Source: Grammothele lineata (lineage: Eukaryota > Basidiomycota > Agaricomycetes > Polyporales > Polyporaceae). Taken from it: a stretch of 64,000 bases of DNA. Shown piece by piece: positions 1 to 10,691 of the stretch. The position numbers were made by a program, and so were the translations under genes. Each line of letters begins with the position of its first letter. Position 1 is the first letter of the stretch. Where the stretch lies: the NCBI GenBank assembly GCA_002150815.3, contig NDFF03000387.1, positions 186,001 to 250,000 of the forward strand, given 5' to 3'. A model generated the notes under the pieces. That model was not told where the DNA came from. It worked only from the letters and a program-made list of their open reading frames with translations, and made no database searches.

Positions 1-1609
1 CGAAGTAGCCACTCACCTCCTCCGCAACCTCCTCACAAGCCCCGAGAAATTCTCTGGCCACATCAAGTTGTGCGTCTCACTCTACTTCCCTCCTCCCCGC
101 CCGTGCCGTCACCCTATGTCATCCTCCGCAAACTCGGGCGGGCATTGAAGACGACCATCTGACCACCTATGCGCTTCCCATTCACAGCGCCTTCGCCGCA
201 GTCATTCTGCGTGTCGTCTACGGCGTCGACCTCGTCCACGGAGATACGCGGCATTACGAGCTCGTCCAGGAACTCGCGGAAATCGCGGAGTCCATCAGCA
301 CCCCCGGAAAGCATCCCGTCGAGGCGTTTCCGAGCATGCAGCGCCTCCCTACGTGGGCGCCAGGTGCGGGCTTCCAGAAGCTCGCCGCGGCGTGGAGGCA
401 TGAAATTGCGCACATTCGCGATCAGTTATACGATACGGCTGCAGAGCAGATGGTGAGTGCGCCGGTCTAAGTTTCATTAGCAAGCTGAGTTGAAGCGGAC
501 TTGTCATCGCGATGTGGAATATGTGTTGTTCGCGCCGTAGAATAAGAGCGGCATCAAGGAGTCGGTCTTGACGCGGCTGGTGGAGTCTGGGGAGGATGAA
601 GAACTGGTACGGAATATTGCGGCGACAATGTATGCCGGTGAGTGCAGTACCTTTGCATGTTGAAACCGGCTTACAGATGCCATGGCCTGATTCTCGACCG
701 TTAGCTGGTGCGGATACGGTGAGTATCAGAATGTGCTCCCCGGTCAAGCCTCTACTCACCGGGCATACCGCCCCATAGACGAACTCTTCAGTACACGCAT
801 TCGTCCTAGCGATGGCCAAGTACCCCCAGGTACAAAAGCGTGCGCAAGCCGAGCTCGACGCAATCGTCGGTCCCGACCGGCTGCCCCAGTTCTCAGACCT
901 GCCCAACCTGCCGTACATGAACGCGCTCATCCGGGAGGTCATGCGCTGGCACTCTGTGGCTCCTATCGGTGTGCCCCACTGCTCGGAGCAGGACGATGAG
1001 TACAACGGTTATTTAATACCGAAGGGAGCGGTTGTTATGGTCAACCAGTGGTACGTGTTCTCTTCGCCCCGTATAAATTGGAGGGGGAGCTGGACAGGGG
1101 CTGACTCGGAGTTGGTAGGGCAATCTCGCGCGACGAGACCATGTATCCCGATCCCGAAGAGCTCCAGCCAGAACGTTGGCTCAAGGACGGTAAATTCAGT
1201 ACCCAGGGTATTCTTGACCCCTTCGACTATGCGTTCGGCTTCGGGCGGAGGTACGTCGCTCATGCTTTTGTCCCCTCCGGTGTTCTGGTGCCAACCATAG
1301 TGGGAATGGCAAGGGTGTGCCCGGGCAAGGCATTTGCAGAGGTGTCGATGTTCATCTTTTGCGCTACGATCCTGCACACGTTCAACATCAGCCCGCCTCT
1401 GGACGAGAACGGCAAGCCGAAGGTACTCGACGTGTACATGGGCAGCGCCCTGGCGGTGTCGTAAGTGTTGAGAGCTTCTCTTCGGCTTGCTAACTTCTAT
1501 CGGGCTGATGTGCTATTCTGGCAGACATCCCGATCCGTTCGAGTGCCGCATCAAGGCCAGGGATTCTCATCGGGAGGAGCTGGTCCTCGCTGCCTCGACT
1601 GCTACATAG
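1..1609 (+). CDS. Cytochrome P450 monooxygenase, 5' end outside window
   Basis: Heme-thiolate monooxygenase, normally ER-anchored and fed by P450 reductase; the substrate cannot be told. The N-terminal half, with its membrane anchor, lies before base 1. The visible exons join through short GT-AG introns (70-187, 453-540, 638-704, 719-778 and others) and give the standard landmarks in order: I-helix AGADTT across the 705-718 microexon and the next exon, K-helix EVMR (ExxR), PERW, and the heme loop FGFGRR/VCPGKAF, which is split by an intron just before VCPG. The last exon ends in a TAG at 1607-1609. The frame is open throughout the visible part, so the gene looks intact. The call as a P450 is firm; family assignment is not possible here. 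Confidence 0.93.
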
Positions 1610-1978
1610 ATCTCACATCTATCTACCTTCCTTTACACGAGAATGCTTGCTGGTCACTTACCTTACGCTCCTTTTCATTGACCCTCACTTACTTCGTTCA
1701 TCTTCATGGTATTGAACTGGATATCCCAGACAGCCTACACCTTATTGGCAATTATAAGTCGAGGACTTGACGAATTCGCCTTCTATAGTGTGATCATTCT
1801 AGAGTGTAAACCATGCTCGTGAGTCGGACATGGAGTAGCTCGTCAAGACTTGGTCCAACTTGCCAGCTACGTTCAATCACAGCGATCTTGTAGACAGAAC
1901 TTGGGGACAGTAGACGCTAATCAAACGCCTACACTCAGTCATGAACAACTGGTAGTCGTTACGCGACGTCGAGTCGAG
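1610..1978. other. Intergenic, P450 3' flank
   Basis: Convergent 3' flanks of the P450 and the broken protease-like gene. No further gene or repeat is seen. Confidence 0.5.
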
Positions 1979-3790
1979 CTCGTGACTCAACCAATATTTT
2001 CATAGAGGAACGAGTGAGGGAATACCTTCTTGATCTGCTCCTCGATCCACTAGTACGGCGTGAGATAAGTAACGTCGGTAGCCTCAGCCGTGCCCGCACC
2101 ACCAGTATGCGGCCCTTCCCGTCTACGACGATAGAGCCCGAGTCGCCGGGAGCAGAGAAAGCGCCATCCTTGCTGCTGTAGGGGTACACAGCGATCATGA
2201 TTGACGTCCTCTTGGTGTCGTGGGCGCCATACTCGCGGACGAACGACTCCATGCCCGTGGCGCGGCCAATGGTGACGCCCGTGGCGCGACCGTTTTTGAC
2301 GACGAGGATGCACTTCTCGCCGTGGCTGTCGAGGTGTTGAGGCTTGCGAAGCTCGTCCTCTGTGATGATGCCTTGAACCTGGAGGAGTCCCCTAGCTGGA
2401 TACTTGAAGTCGGACTGGCCCTCAGGGTGAGGGTGCATTTTCAGCACGAAGTCTGCTGGCGAGATTTTGCGGCCTGGATAGAAAATTCGCCAAACTGGAC
2501 CGACATCGGTAGGACAGGTCGGAACGTACCGAGATGAATCTTATTGCCCTGGAAGGTGCTCTAATCAATCTTCTCCCGGTAAAGCTCGATCAAGGCCCAA
2601 TCTTGGGAGAACGGCTTGGGGCCGTCAACGACGGCAATGGGAGGGGCATGGGCGACGTAGCCGAGCACGCGCTGCTCCCAGATCGTCCAGAACTTCGTGA
2701 TCTTGGTATGAAGCTCGTCCGCGTCCGCGATCGTCTGCATCGCCTTCTCCACCAGGCCCTCCCACTCCTCGCGCGCGCGAGTCTTCCTACTATCTTCGCC
2801 CTCGACGGCCGCTTCCAGCTTCTCAAGCTCCGCGTTATAAGACCGGATGGAGAGGACCTCACGGTCGATGGTGCTCATCATACGGGTGAGAGCGTCGTTG
2901 TAGGCCATGCTGCCGAGAACAACGATCTGCTCGCGACGCTGCTCGTGATACTTGGGCGAGCGGGCTTGGTCACGGCGTAAGGGCGGCGGAAGGGCAACGT
3001 GGCCGACGGTGAGAAGGAAGGCGCGCTCGCTCTCGTTGCTCTCAAGGATGTAGACGGCGCTAGTGCCTTCGAGGTAAGGGGTCCTGAGCCGAGCGATTTA
3101 TACGCCGAGAACGGGAGTGAAGGGGCTACGAAGGTCGGAGACGGGATCAATAGAGGGATCAAAGTTAAGAAGTTTTGAACTTGCACAAACAGAGCGGGTG
3201 AAGACAGATTCGCGGAAGGCGATTTCGACGTCGGGGAAGCCAGCCTGAGCTAAGATACCCTTACAACCTTCTGCCACTGCCTTGGCGGCATCGACGAGGA
3301 CAGTCCCAGGTAGAACGCCGACCCAGAGATGAAGCGGGCTGGCTTCCTCCTTCCCTTCTTCAGCAAAACGGACTGGATCGATAGACGTCCACTTCACGTT
3401 GAGGGAATCGAGGAGTTCGTAGACGCGCTTGCCTAGATCGAGCCATACGTGTTGAATCGGGTGATCGCAGACGGGGCGAGCCTCTCTCAAGATACGCTGC
3501 GCTTCGAGATCCCTGCGCTCGGGCCAAGCGCCGCCTGTTTTGAATACACAGGGAGGGTTAGTGGGCAGGCCGCAGAAGTCGGTGTAAGTTCCAGGATAGA
3601 AGTCGAGGAGAAGAGGCCGAGGGACCGGTGTGACATCCTGAGCCTCCTTGAGGTCGGGGTCGCTAGAACCGGAGGCGTTCGAAGAACCAGCAGCTGCAAT
3701 GGGAAACGTGGGTGACTGGTTGGCCTCTCGCTGGGCGACATCAACACAATCGGAGGCGATGAACGGGCTGTCGAGATCAACGGGTCTCAC
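1979..3790 (-). pseudogene. Trypsin-fold (PA clan) protease-like protein, multiply disrupted
   Basis: The reading frame starts at 3790 and runs with clear domain logic: an N-terminal region with PVPRPLLLDFYPGTYTD and LHLWVGVLPG, then TVGHVALP (catalytic-His-like), a helical insert at about 2600-2910, and APGDSGSIVVDG (catalytic-Ser-like GDSGS). The architecture is that of large basidiomycete proteins carrying a trypsin-like domain. The frame is broken four times. A TAA at 3098-3100 lies in frame between PVLGV and IARLRTPYLEGTSAVYI. A TAG at 2561-2563 follows REKID. A frame change near 2107 lies between GKGRIL and GGAGTAEATDVTYLTPY. A TAG at 2050-2052 precedes WIEEQIKKVFPHSFLYENIG. One intron (about 2460-2530) is still spliceable. 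Sequence error could explain one lesion but hardly four. The broken trypsin-like fold is a confident call; the exact family is from memory. Confidence 0.8.
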
Positions 3791-4144
3791 TGAGACGAGA
3801 GAGCGGAATCGGGGGAATGAGCGAAGATAGGTGGCACAAAGTTGGAGGACTGACTATTACGTGTTTTCAGCGGCTTAAGGCTCGACAATTTCTAAGTAGG
3901 AAGCTTCGAACTTGCCGCTACATGGAAGTACTAAAGTAACCCTTAACGGTATGGCGCAGCGACCTCTAGAGCAGTTGGCGCCTCTTTTTGGCGAATGATT
4001 GTGCGAAAATACTACATGTAAGCGGAGTTTACACATTTATTGACCGGTGATGCAAGTGGAAATAGAACATTTTGAACTCCGCTCGGGCACCGGCGCCGTG
4101 ACGCGCTGGACGGCCTGCTCGTCGTTGCCAACGCTCTGCTCGCC
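3791..4144. other. Divergent intergenic region
   Basis: Lies between the protease-like pseudogene and the uL23m gene. No gene is seen; it presumably holds both promoters. Confidence 0.4.
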
Positions 4145-5050
4145 ATGTTCCCCACTCTCCGCTGCCTCCATGTGGGGCTCCCCAAGGCGGCGGCCTCTGC
4201 TCGCACGGCGTCGACACCACGCGCCGTCCGCCTCCGCCGCGCCCGCAAGGGTATCAACCCCAAAGTCGCCTCATTGAAGTCCGACCAGACCCGGGACGGC
4301 CTCACCCCCTCCGAGTATGCGCGGTACCACCGTTTGCTGGCGAAGGGCGAGCTCTTCAATAAGGACGGCTCGCTCCCGACGGAGGCCGAATGGATTGCGA
4401 AGCTCAACAAGAACCGGACCCGCATCCGCGGTTACAAGCAAATCATGGAGGGCGGCGTGGAGAGTACCGAGCTCGTCGGGCGTACCGTCTTCCTGCCCAA
4501 CATCATCTTCAAGATGGTCCGGAACCACACGCCCGCCGGACAGCCGTACAACCCGTTCGAGGCGACGTTCCGCGTACCCCCGTCGGTGACCAAGACCGAC
4601 ATCCGCTCGTACTTGCAGGCCGTGTACGGCGTGCAGACGACGTACATCCGTACGGACAACTACCAGTCGCCGCTCAAGAAGTATCCCGGCCGACCCGCTC
4701 GCACCATCGCCGACCGAACGTACAAGCGCGCCGTCGTCGGCCTCGTCGAGCCTTTCTACTACCCGCTCGCGGAAGAGGACATGGCTGAAGAGGAGCGCAA
4801 GAAGCGGCGGCAGTTCTTGGCGGAACGCCTGCTCGTTGGCAAGCACGAGACCGATCGGAAGATGTACTTCTTGCGTATGACGCGCTCGTTGGACGGGAAG
4901 GGCTGGAAGTGGAGGACAGGGACGACGGCGTCGCGAGGCAACATCCTCCGCATCATTGCGGACCGTCGGGCGGAGCGTGAGCAGGCGGTTGAGGGGGTCA
5001 AGGCACGGCTACGGGAGGACCGAGAAAAGAACGCTGCGCATGCGGCGTAG
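4145..5050 (+). CDS. Mitochondrial large-subunit ribosomal protein uL23m
   Basis: Single-exon gene of 301 codons. The N-terminus is rich in Arg, Ala and Ser and lacks acidic residues, as expected of a mitochondrial presequence. The core contains VFLPNIIFKMVRN, NPFEATFRVPPSVTKTDIRSYL and YGVQTTYIRTDNY, which is the L23 signature (beta strand, then the TKxDIRxYL helix and a YGV strand). L23 sits at the exit tunnel of the large subunit. The long charged C-terminal extension (EEERKKRRQ to the end) is typical of fungal mitochondrial L23, equivalent to yeast Mrp20. The ATG at 4145 is preferred because it begins the presequence and the frame is open to the TAG at 5050. The equivalent gene symbol in this organism is not certain. 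Confidence 0.92.
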   Translation: MFPTLRCLHVGLPKAAASARTASTPRAVRLRRARKGINPKVASLKSDQTRDGLTPSEYARYHRLLAKGELFNKDGSLPTEAEWIAKLNKNRTRIRGYKQIMEGGVESTELVGRTVFLPNIIFKMVRNHTPAGQPYNPFEATFRVPPSVTKTDIRSYLQAVYGVQTTYIRTDNYQSPLKKYPGRPARTIADRTYKRAVVGLVEPFYYPLAEEDMAEEERKKRRQFLAERLLVGKHETDRKMYFLRMTRSLDGKGWKWRTGTTASRGNILRIIADRRAEREQAVEGVKARLREDREKNAAHAA

Positions 5051-5718
5051 TGTCCGTTTGCGTCGTTTGCTGTACGTGTCATGAGTGTTACTCTTCCGGC
5101 CGAGTGTTTGACTCACAGACTCCCAGTGTAGAGTACCGTATATCGTGCCAGTGGCAGTAATCTCCCGTTTATGCTATCTTGCATTTGACTGGCGTGTCGA
5201 GCACTTCTCAGAACCTCCTCTTCAACAAGACAGCTCGTCAGGTTCCCTCCCCTTAAACGAATGCAGGCCAGTAGTCAGAGGAGTTAACTTTATGGGAACA
5301 TCAAGGCGGACTTAATGGCCGAGGACGCTCGTGAGTCATGGCGTATGTCATTGTGCATGTAGAGAGAGGGTGCGGTAGGGGTACTCGATACTGGGCATCA
5401 TCGCGGAGGGTGAGGTTGCGCGAGGAATTCGTCGCCTTATACCTCGCACAACGCAGACGAAAAATGTGAGGGAATCGTTTGTGTGGCTTGAGTATGGAGG
5501 CGGGACGAATGTCGAACATGAACTACTTGATGTTACGCCCCTGCTCGAGGCCTCAACGTCAACGTCGTCACCACATTTGCCTTTGCAATATTTCCTGGCA
5601 AGTATGACTCCGTTCACTATCGATATTCGCACACTTTTGTAGACCTGGCCAGATGTAGGTGCCCATTACGGTCGTAGTACATACCTCCGACATACGCTCG
5701 TGTCGTATTCGTAGCACG
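5051..5718. other. Intergenic
   Basis: 3' flank of uL23m and promoter region of the SDR gene. No gene is seen. Confidence 0.4.
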
Positions 5719-6845
5719 ATGGATTTCGGCCTCGACAACGTGCACGTCCTAGTGACTGATGCGTTCGGTATCACGCCCCTCAGATCGGTACCCTTGGCTG
5801 ATCCGCCTTAAACGCAGGAGCAAACGGTGGCATCGGCGTCGCCATCGTCAACGCATTCTTGAGTCTGTTATGCTCCACGTCTAATCGCATTAGTCTGTCT
5901 GACACCGGCATTCTGGACTTCTTAGAGGTCGGCGTGCGAGTGACAGCGCACTACCGCTCCACCTCCAGCTCTCTCTCGCCTCTCCTGCAAGCGCACGGCG
6001 CAGACCGCCTTCGCGCGTTCCAAGCGGACCTCACGCGCGAGGAAGACGTCGAGCAACTCTTCGCCTCTGCCACCATCCCCTCTCCCGGGGGGTTCGGGCC
6101 AGTGCAAGTTATCATCATCAACCATGCATACTACGAAGAGACCCGCGCGCCCGTCGCGGGTATGAGCCTCGCGCAGTGGGAGAGCACGTTCAGGACGAAC
6201 GTCACCTCTTCGTTCCTCGTCGCGCGCGCGTACCTCCGCGGACTCGCTGTTGCGCCAGAAGCGGCGCGCGAGTGTGCAGCGATGGTGATGATTGGGAGCA
6301 CGGCGGGCAGGTTTGGTGAGGCGGGGCATGCGGACTATGCGGCGAGCAAGAGCGGTGCGTGCGCGCGGGGCAGGCTGTGCGAGTGTGCAGGGCGAGCTGA
6401 CTGCGTGATTTGGCAGCGATGATGTACGGGATGTGCCTCAGTCTGAAGAACGAGATCGTCCAGATCGCACAGAAGGGACGAGTGAACGTCGTCGCGCCTG
6501 GTACGTCTATGTTCTCTACCCATGGTTCCAGCCGGCTGAAAACATCCCAACAGGATATGTGATGACTCCGAAGAAGGTGGAGAAGTTAAAGGACCCAGCA
6601 GTGATATATCCCGCTCTGGCGACGTGAGACTCCTTTCTTGACTTTGGAAAGATGCTCGCTGATACATGCTGTTCGTTCTCTGTAGAACACCAATGAAGAA
6701 GGTAGCAACTCCGGACGATGTAGCCAACCAAGTCGTTATGATCTCATCGCCGACCCTCTCCGGACATGTCACTGGACAGGTTCTCATGGTCGCTGGAGGA
6801 ATGGAAGGACGACTGCTGAACAGGCCAGAGGATCTAGGATTATAA
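5719..6845 (+). CDS. Short-chain dehydrogenase/reductase (SDR)
   Basis: NAD(P)-dependent oxidoreductase of the classical SDR fold, about 270 residues over six exons. Exon 1 starts at 5719 (MDFGLDNVHVLVTDA) and joins ANGGIGVAIVNAF after an intron at 5768-5817, giving the Rossmann glycine motif. Further landmarks are the NHAY-type strand (VIIINHAYYEE), the catalytic Ser in IGSTAG and YAASKS (YxxxK). The remaining exons give GRVNVVAPGYVMTPK and end TGQVLMVAGGMEG, the usual SDR C-terminus. The proposed splice makes the glycine loop read TDAFGANGGIG, two or three residues longer than the usual TGxxxGIG, so the first junction is the least certain. The substrate is unknown. Confidence 0.85.
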
Positions 6846-6977
6846 AGTGAATCAACCCAGACACTATCCTGGAGAGTCCTGTGTAATGTATGTCGTGACT
6901 ATCCAATCCGATCCAGCTGTCCTGATGTCCGCTGTACAAATGTCCTTGCATCGCGCACGTAAAACCTCGTTTCCATT

Positions 6978-9900
6978 TCATCCTGAGCCCATCTCCTGCA
7001 TTCCCAAGTCGTCCCATCCGAACGACATCGGCGCATTCGCCCACATGGATAACATCTCCTCGGTGAGCTCGAAGCTGCCTTGATCAGCACCAGCCCTCTG
7101 CATCTGTGCAGGTTGCTGATACTGCCTATATCCTCCACTGAGTGCGGAGCTGTCCATCGTTAACCCACCATGATCATATCCCATCATCCTATCTATCCCC
7201 AATCCAGCGGCGTTCATCGAGATGCCATTCACACCGAAGTGCCGTGCAGAGCCAGAATGGGCGTCGTACGGCCCCTGCGCGAACATCGCGCCCGTATACC
7301 GCGGGTCGTGCTGCTGGTACCCACCCTGCGCACCAGGCCACGCCTGCTGTGCCCCCGTGTACTGCGGCCTCGCGAGCTCATTGGTGTGCAGCGGGACGCC
7401 GCCGAGCGGCCCCCTGGCAAACTGCCAATCGGGCATAGATCCTGGGCCCGTGACGCCGCCTCCGACACCGAGACTGACACCGACACCGCCTCCCACAAGG
7501 CGGGAGCTGCTGGACTGGGTGTATGCCGCGTGGTCGAATTGCGCCTGCGGGACGTGGAATTGGTGATGATGGTGATGGTGCGCGCGAGTGTGCGTGGGGT
7601 CGGGCCGGTGATGTGTCCAGCGTAGGGGTCGCGTCTGGGCACGGACGCGGACGCGGACGATGAGGTGAACGTCCCGTCCCTTCGTCGCTTAGGGTGAGAG
7701 TAGGAGGAGGAGGAAGAGGATGGGGAGCTGGCGGTGTGATCGGAGTTGGAGCCTGCAAGGGGCTGGCTGTGCAAGGTTTGTGGAGGAGGGAAGGAGGGGT
7801 GGATAGAGGCGGAGGTGATGGCGGGGCCAGGTGCCATTGACGCAGGGGTCCGGGAGAGTTCAGAGAGGACATCTCTACGAAAGGTGCGGGATTAGTCTCG
7901 CTAAGGCAGGGGGGACAGACATGTACGTACGCTAAGCGTTTTGCGTTATGGGACCTGTGTAGCAAGAGGTCAATAGACGAGAACAATGAAGATCGAAGGA
8001 AATCCACGTACTGGTCCGCAACCGACTTCAGGATCTTGATGCTCTTACGCACGTACTCAAAATCCGGCGAAGAGCTAACCGTGTGTCCTTGCGCGCGCGA
8101 CTCTCCCCAGATGTTAATCAAGAGCACGACCGACGACGTGAACACCGCGCTCTATCAGTGACACACGGACAACGACATCCGGTCAACCCAGAATATCAGA
8201 AGGAGAGGGTATCAGATCCACGCACCGTGTTCTGGTATCCAGCCGCACCAAGACGGTCATACACAAAATCCACCACACGCACGCAAGAGCGCGCAGCGTT
8301 CGTGCAGATGGCGACGGCGGGAAGCGTCAGAGGCGAAATGCTCCGCGTCGAGATGAAGGGCCGGTGGACAGCGATCTGGACGAGGTAGTACGTCGCGTGG
8401 AGGATGGAGGACTGTTTTAAGAAGAGCTCGTTTTCTTGGTCGGGATTCCAGCGGACTGTGAGAAGGGGAGAGAAGGAGGTCAGGTTTGGTCGCGATCAGA
8501 GTCGAGCCGCGAAGAAGTGCACGGGTGACGTACGGTGCTCAGGGAGGGAGTCGACCCATTTGTTGAGTGCTATGTCCAGCTCAGAGACGATACGCTGCTC
8601 CCAGTTCTGCTCTCTATGCCCAAAGAGAGCTTTAGACTTGTTGATCGAATACTGTGCGAGCAGGAAGATTAGCAGTGTAAGATAGCGCTTAGTTGTAACT
8701 CTAGATGACCATGTGTGAAACTTACGATAGTACGCGTAGCATAAGCCAAGATCTGTTGTAGGCGGACCATCGCATTCCAGTACGCCACTTTGGACGGCAC
8801 GTCCTGAGGCTGTTCGAACACAGGCTTACTGTCGGCATCCAGCCAGTACTCATCATCGCATTCGACGACCGGACCGAGGTCAAGGCTATATAAGAACGTG
8901 TCAGATGAGACACAACAATGCAACAAGATCGCGTCCGAAACGCACTCTTCGTCGTGGATAGTGCACGGTCTGCCCAGGCCGAACGACACTCCCCAGTTAA
9001 GGACGGCAAGGATCCTTCGGTTTCATGAGCAAATGTACATGGGGACATGAACTTAACCACATACCAGAAAGCACGCCTCATCAGCTCTTCCTCGATGGCC
9101 GGAGGCGAGCTGTACGCTTTTTTCCTGTGTGCTCCGAGATCCACGGCCATGCGGATCCCGAGGTTGAGATGCACCCAGCACGTATGCGGGACAGCGCTGC
9201 GCTGCAGGTATTGCACCATCAGCTGTCCACACGCACGCCAGCACCGCGTTTTGAGCCTCTGTTGTAATGGACTCGGGGATATAGGTAGGTACTCACGACG
9301 CAGATCTGTAGACTATAGAGCGTTGGATTCGCCAGCAACGACCGCCGCGCGCTCTCAACCTGCTCGAACCATCGCCATCCCGCGCTCTGCTGATCCAGGC
9401 CATGCTCCTCAAGGAGCGTGCGCGGGTCCCGCACCCACGCGGCGCCGTTCGCGCACACGAGCAGCACCGTCGCTCCAAAGGCGCCGTCGGTACGGTGCAG
9501 CCCGCGTTGGAGGCCCGCACGGAAGAGCGGCTCGTGCAGGAGCGGGGTGAAGGCGTTGACTTCGCGGAAATATGCGGAGACAAGTGACTCGAGCAGGTCG
9601 TCGGGTGGGAAGTCTGTGAAGGGCGGGTAGACGTTTTCGAGCACTGGGAGGAGCCACTGAAGGAGTGATCGCGTCGTTGATCAGTGAGCCGAGGGAAGCT
9701 GTTTGGGGACGTATCGCTTACTGGGTGAGTGTGATACGGCTTCCACCCAAAGGGCTTGATCTCGTGTCCTGACGTTCTGCGAAGCTCCGGTAGGACAACG
9801 CCGCTAGTAGCCTTGGCTTTCAGGGTGCTTCTGAAGAACACTACCCCACTGGACTTGCCGTGGTAGCGCTGCGTCGAGGATCCGATGGACATGTTGCGAA

Positions 9901-10691
9901 AACCCTCGCTGATGATGTGTTGCAAGTCGCTCTCGTCATCACTGGGGTCGAACTCATCTGGGCCACGCTGCACCGAAGGGGAGCTGGTTGGATTATGTCT
10001 GGGGGACTTGGGCGCTCGCTTTGACGGGGCGATGCTAGCGTATTCTCTGATGATGGGAGCTTGAGAGTCGTCTAGTTCTGCCAGATCGCCCAACTCTTTC
10101 TCAAGATCGACGCTTGGATTCAACTATAGAAACGAGTGAGTCCTATTATGCAGTACGTTAATGACGTGTTCATACCGAGTTCAGAAGCTCCTGTATGCGC
10201 TGCATGCGACCCTCGAGGCTCTCCACATAGCTACGGCATTCTCAGTAAAGCCAGTACCAGTGTCCGCATCGATGGTATACCTACCTGGCTGGATAGAAGT
10301 GTTTCTATAAACAGTCAGGACTAGCCGTAGTGTGATTCACTAGCTCATAGACGCACATAGAGAGGTTCCACGTAAGTGCATTCCGCTCGATGCTGAATAC
10401 ACTTTGAACAACGATTATCTTGTCGTTGAGGGCCATCACCTTCAGGCGAGAATACCAGATGTTCAGTAACAGAATCAGCCAGTTTTATGGTTGAGCTTAC
10501 ATTTGACTGTAAAGTTCGATCAGCAAGTAGGGCCAAGGTACCTGGATAGCTAAGCACCCACTTTTCTTGCGCCTACAATAATCGCAGGCGCGCGTCGCCT
10601 TGCGCCGCTTGGAAGACGATTCGCCGGGAGGGCCGGCGCCGTCAGAATCGGAGCCGTGGTCGCGAACGTCGCTCGTGGTGGTAGGCGCCAT
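6978..10691 (-). CDS. Zn2Cys6 fungal transcription factor with fungal-specific TF domain
   Basis: Nuclear DNA-binding regulator of about 900 residues in roughly a dozen exons. The start at 10691 gives MAPTTTSDVRDHGSDSDG, a basic stretch KRRKATRACDYCRRKK, then a zinc cluster that continues in the next exon as DGPQRQDNRCSKCIQHRAEC. A 20-nt microexon (KHFYPA) leads to the linker and dimerisation helix YVESLEGRMQRIQELLNS. The middle homology region has FPPDDLLESLVSAYFREVNAFTPLLHEP and the conserved LGIRMAVDLGAHR with SFGLGRPCTIHDEE. The tail is low-complexity, rich in Gly, Gln and Pro, and ends FELTEEMLSMWANAPMSFGWDD, an acidic and hydrophobic segment that could activate transcription. Canonical splicing after the second Cys pair loses the third Cys; a GC-AG intron (10440-10555) restores it. 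Target genes cannot be read from the sequence. Confidence 0.9.
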
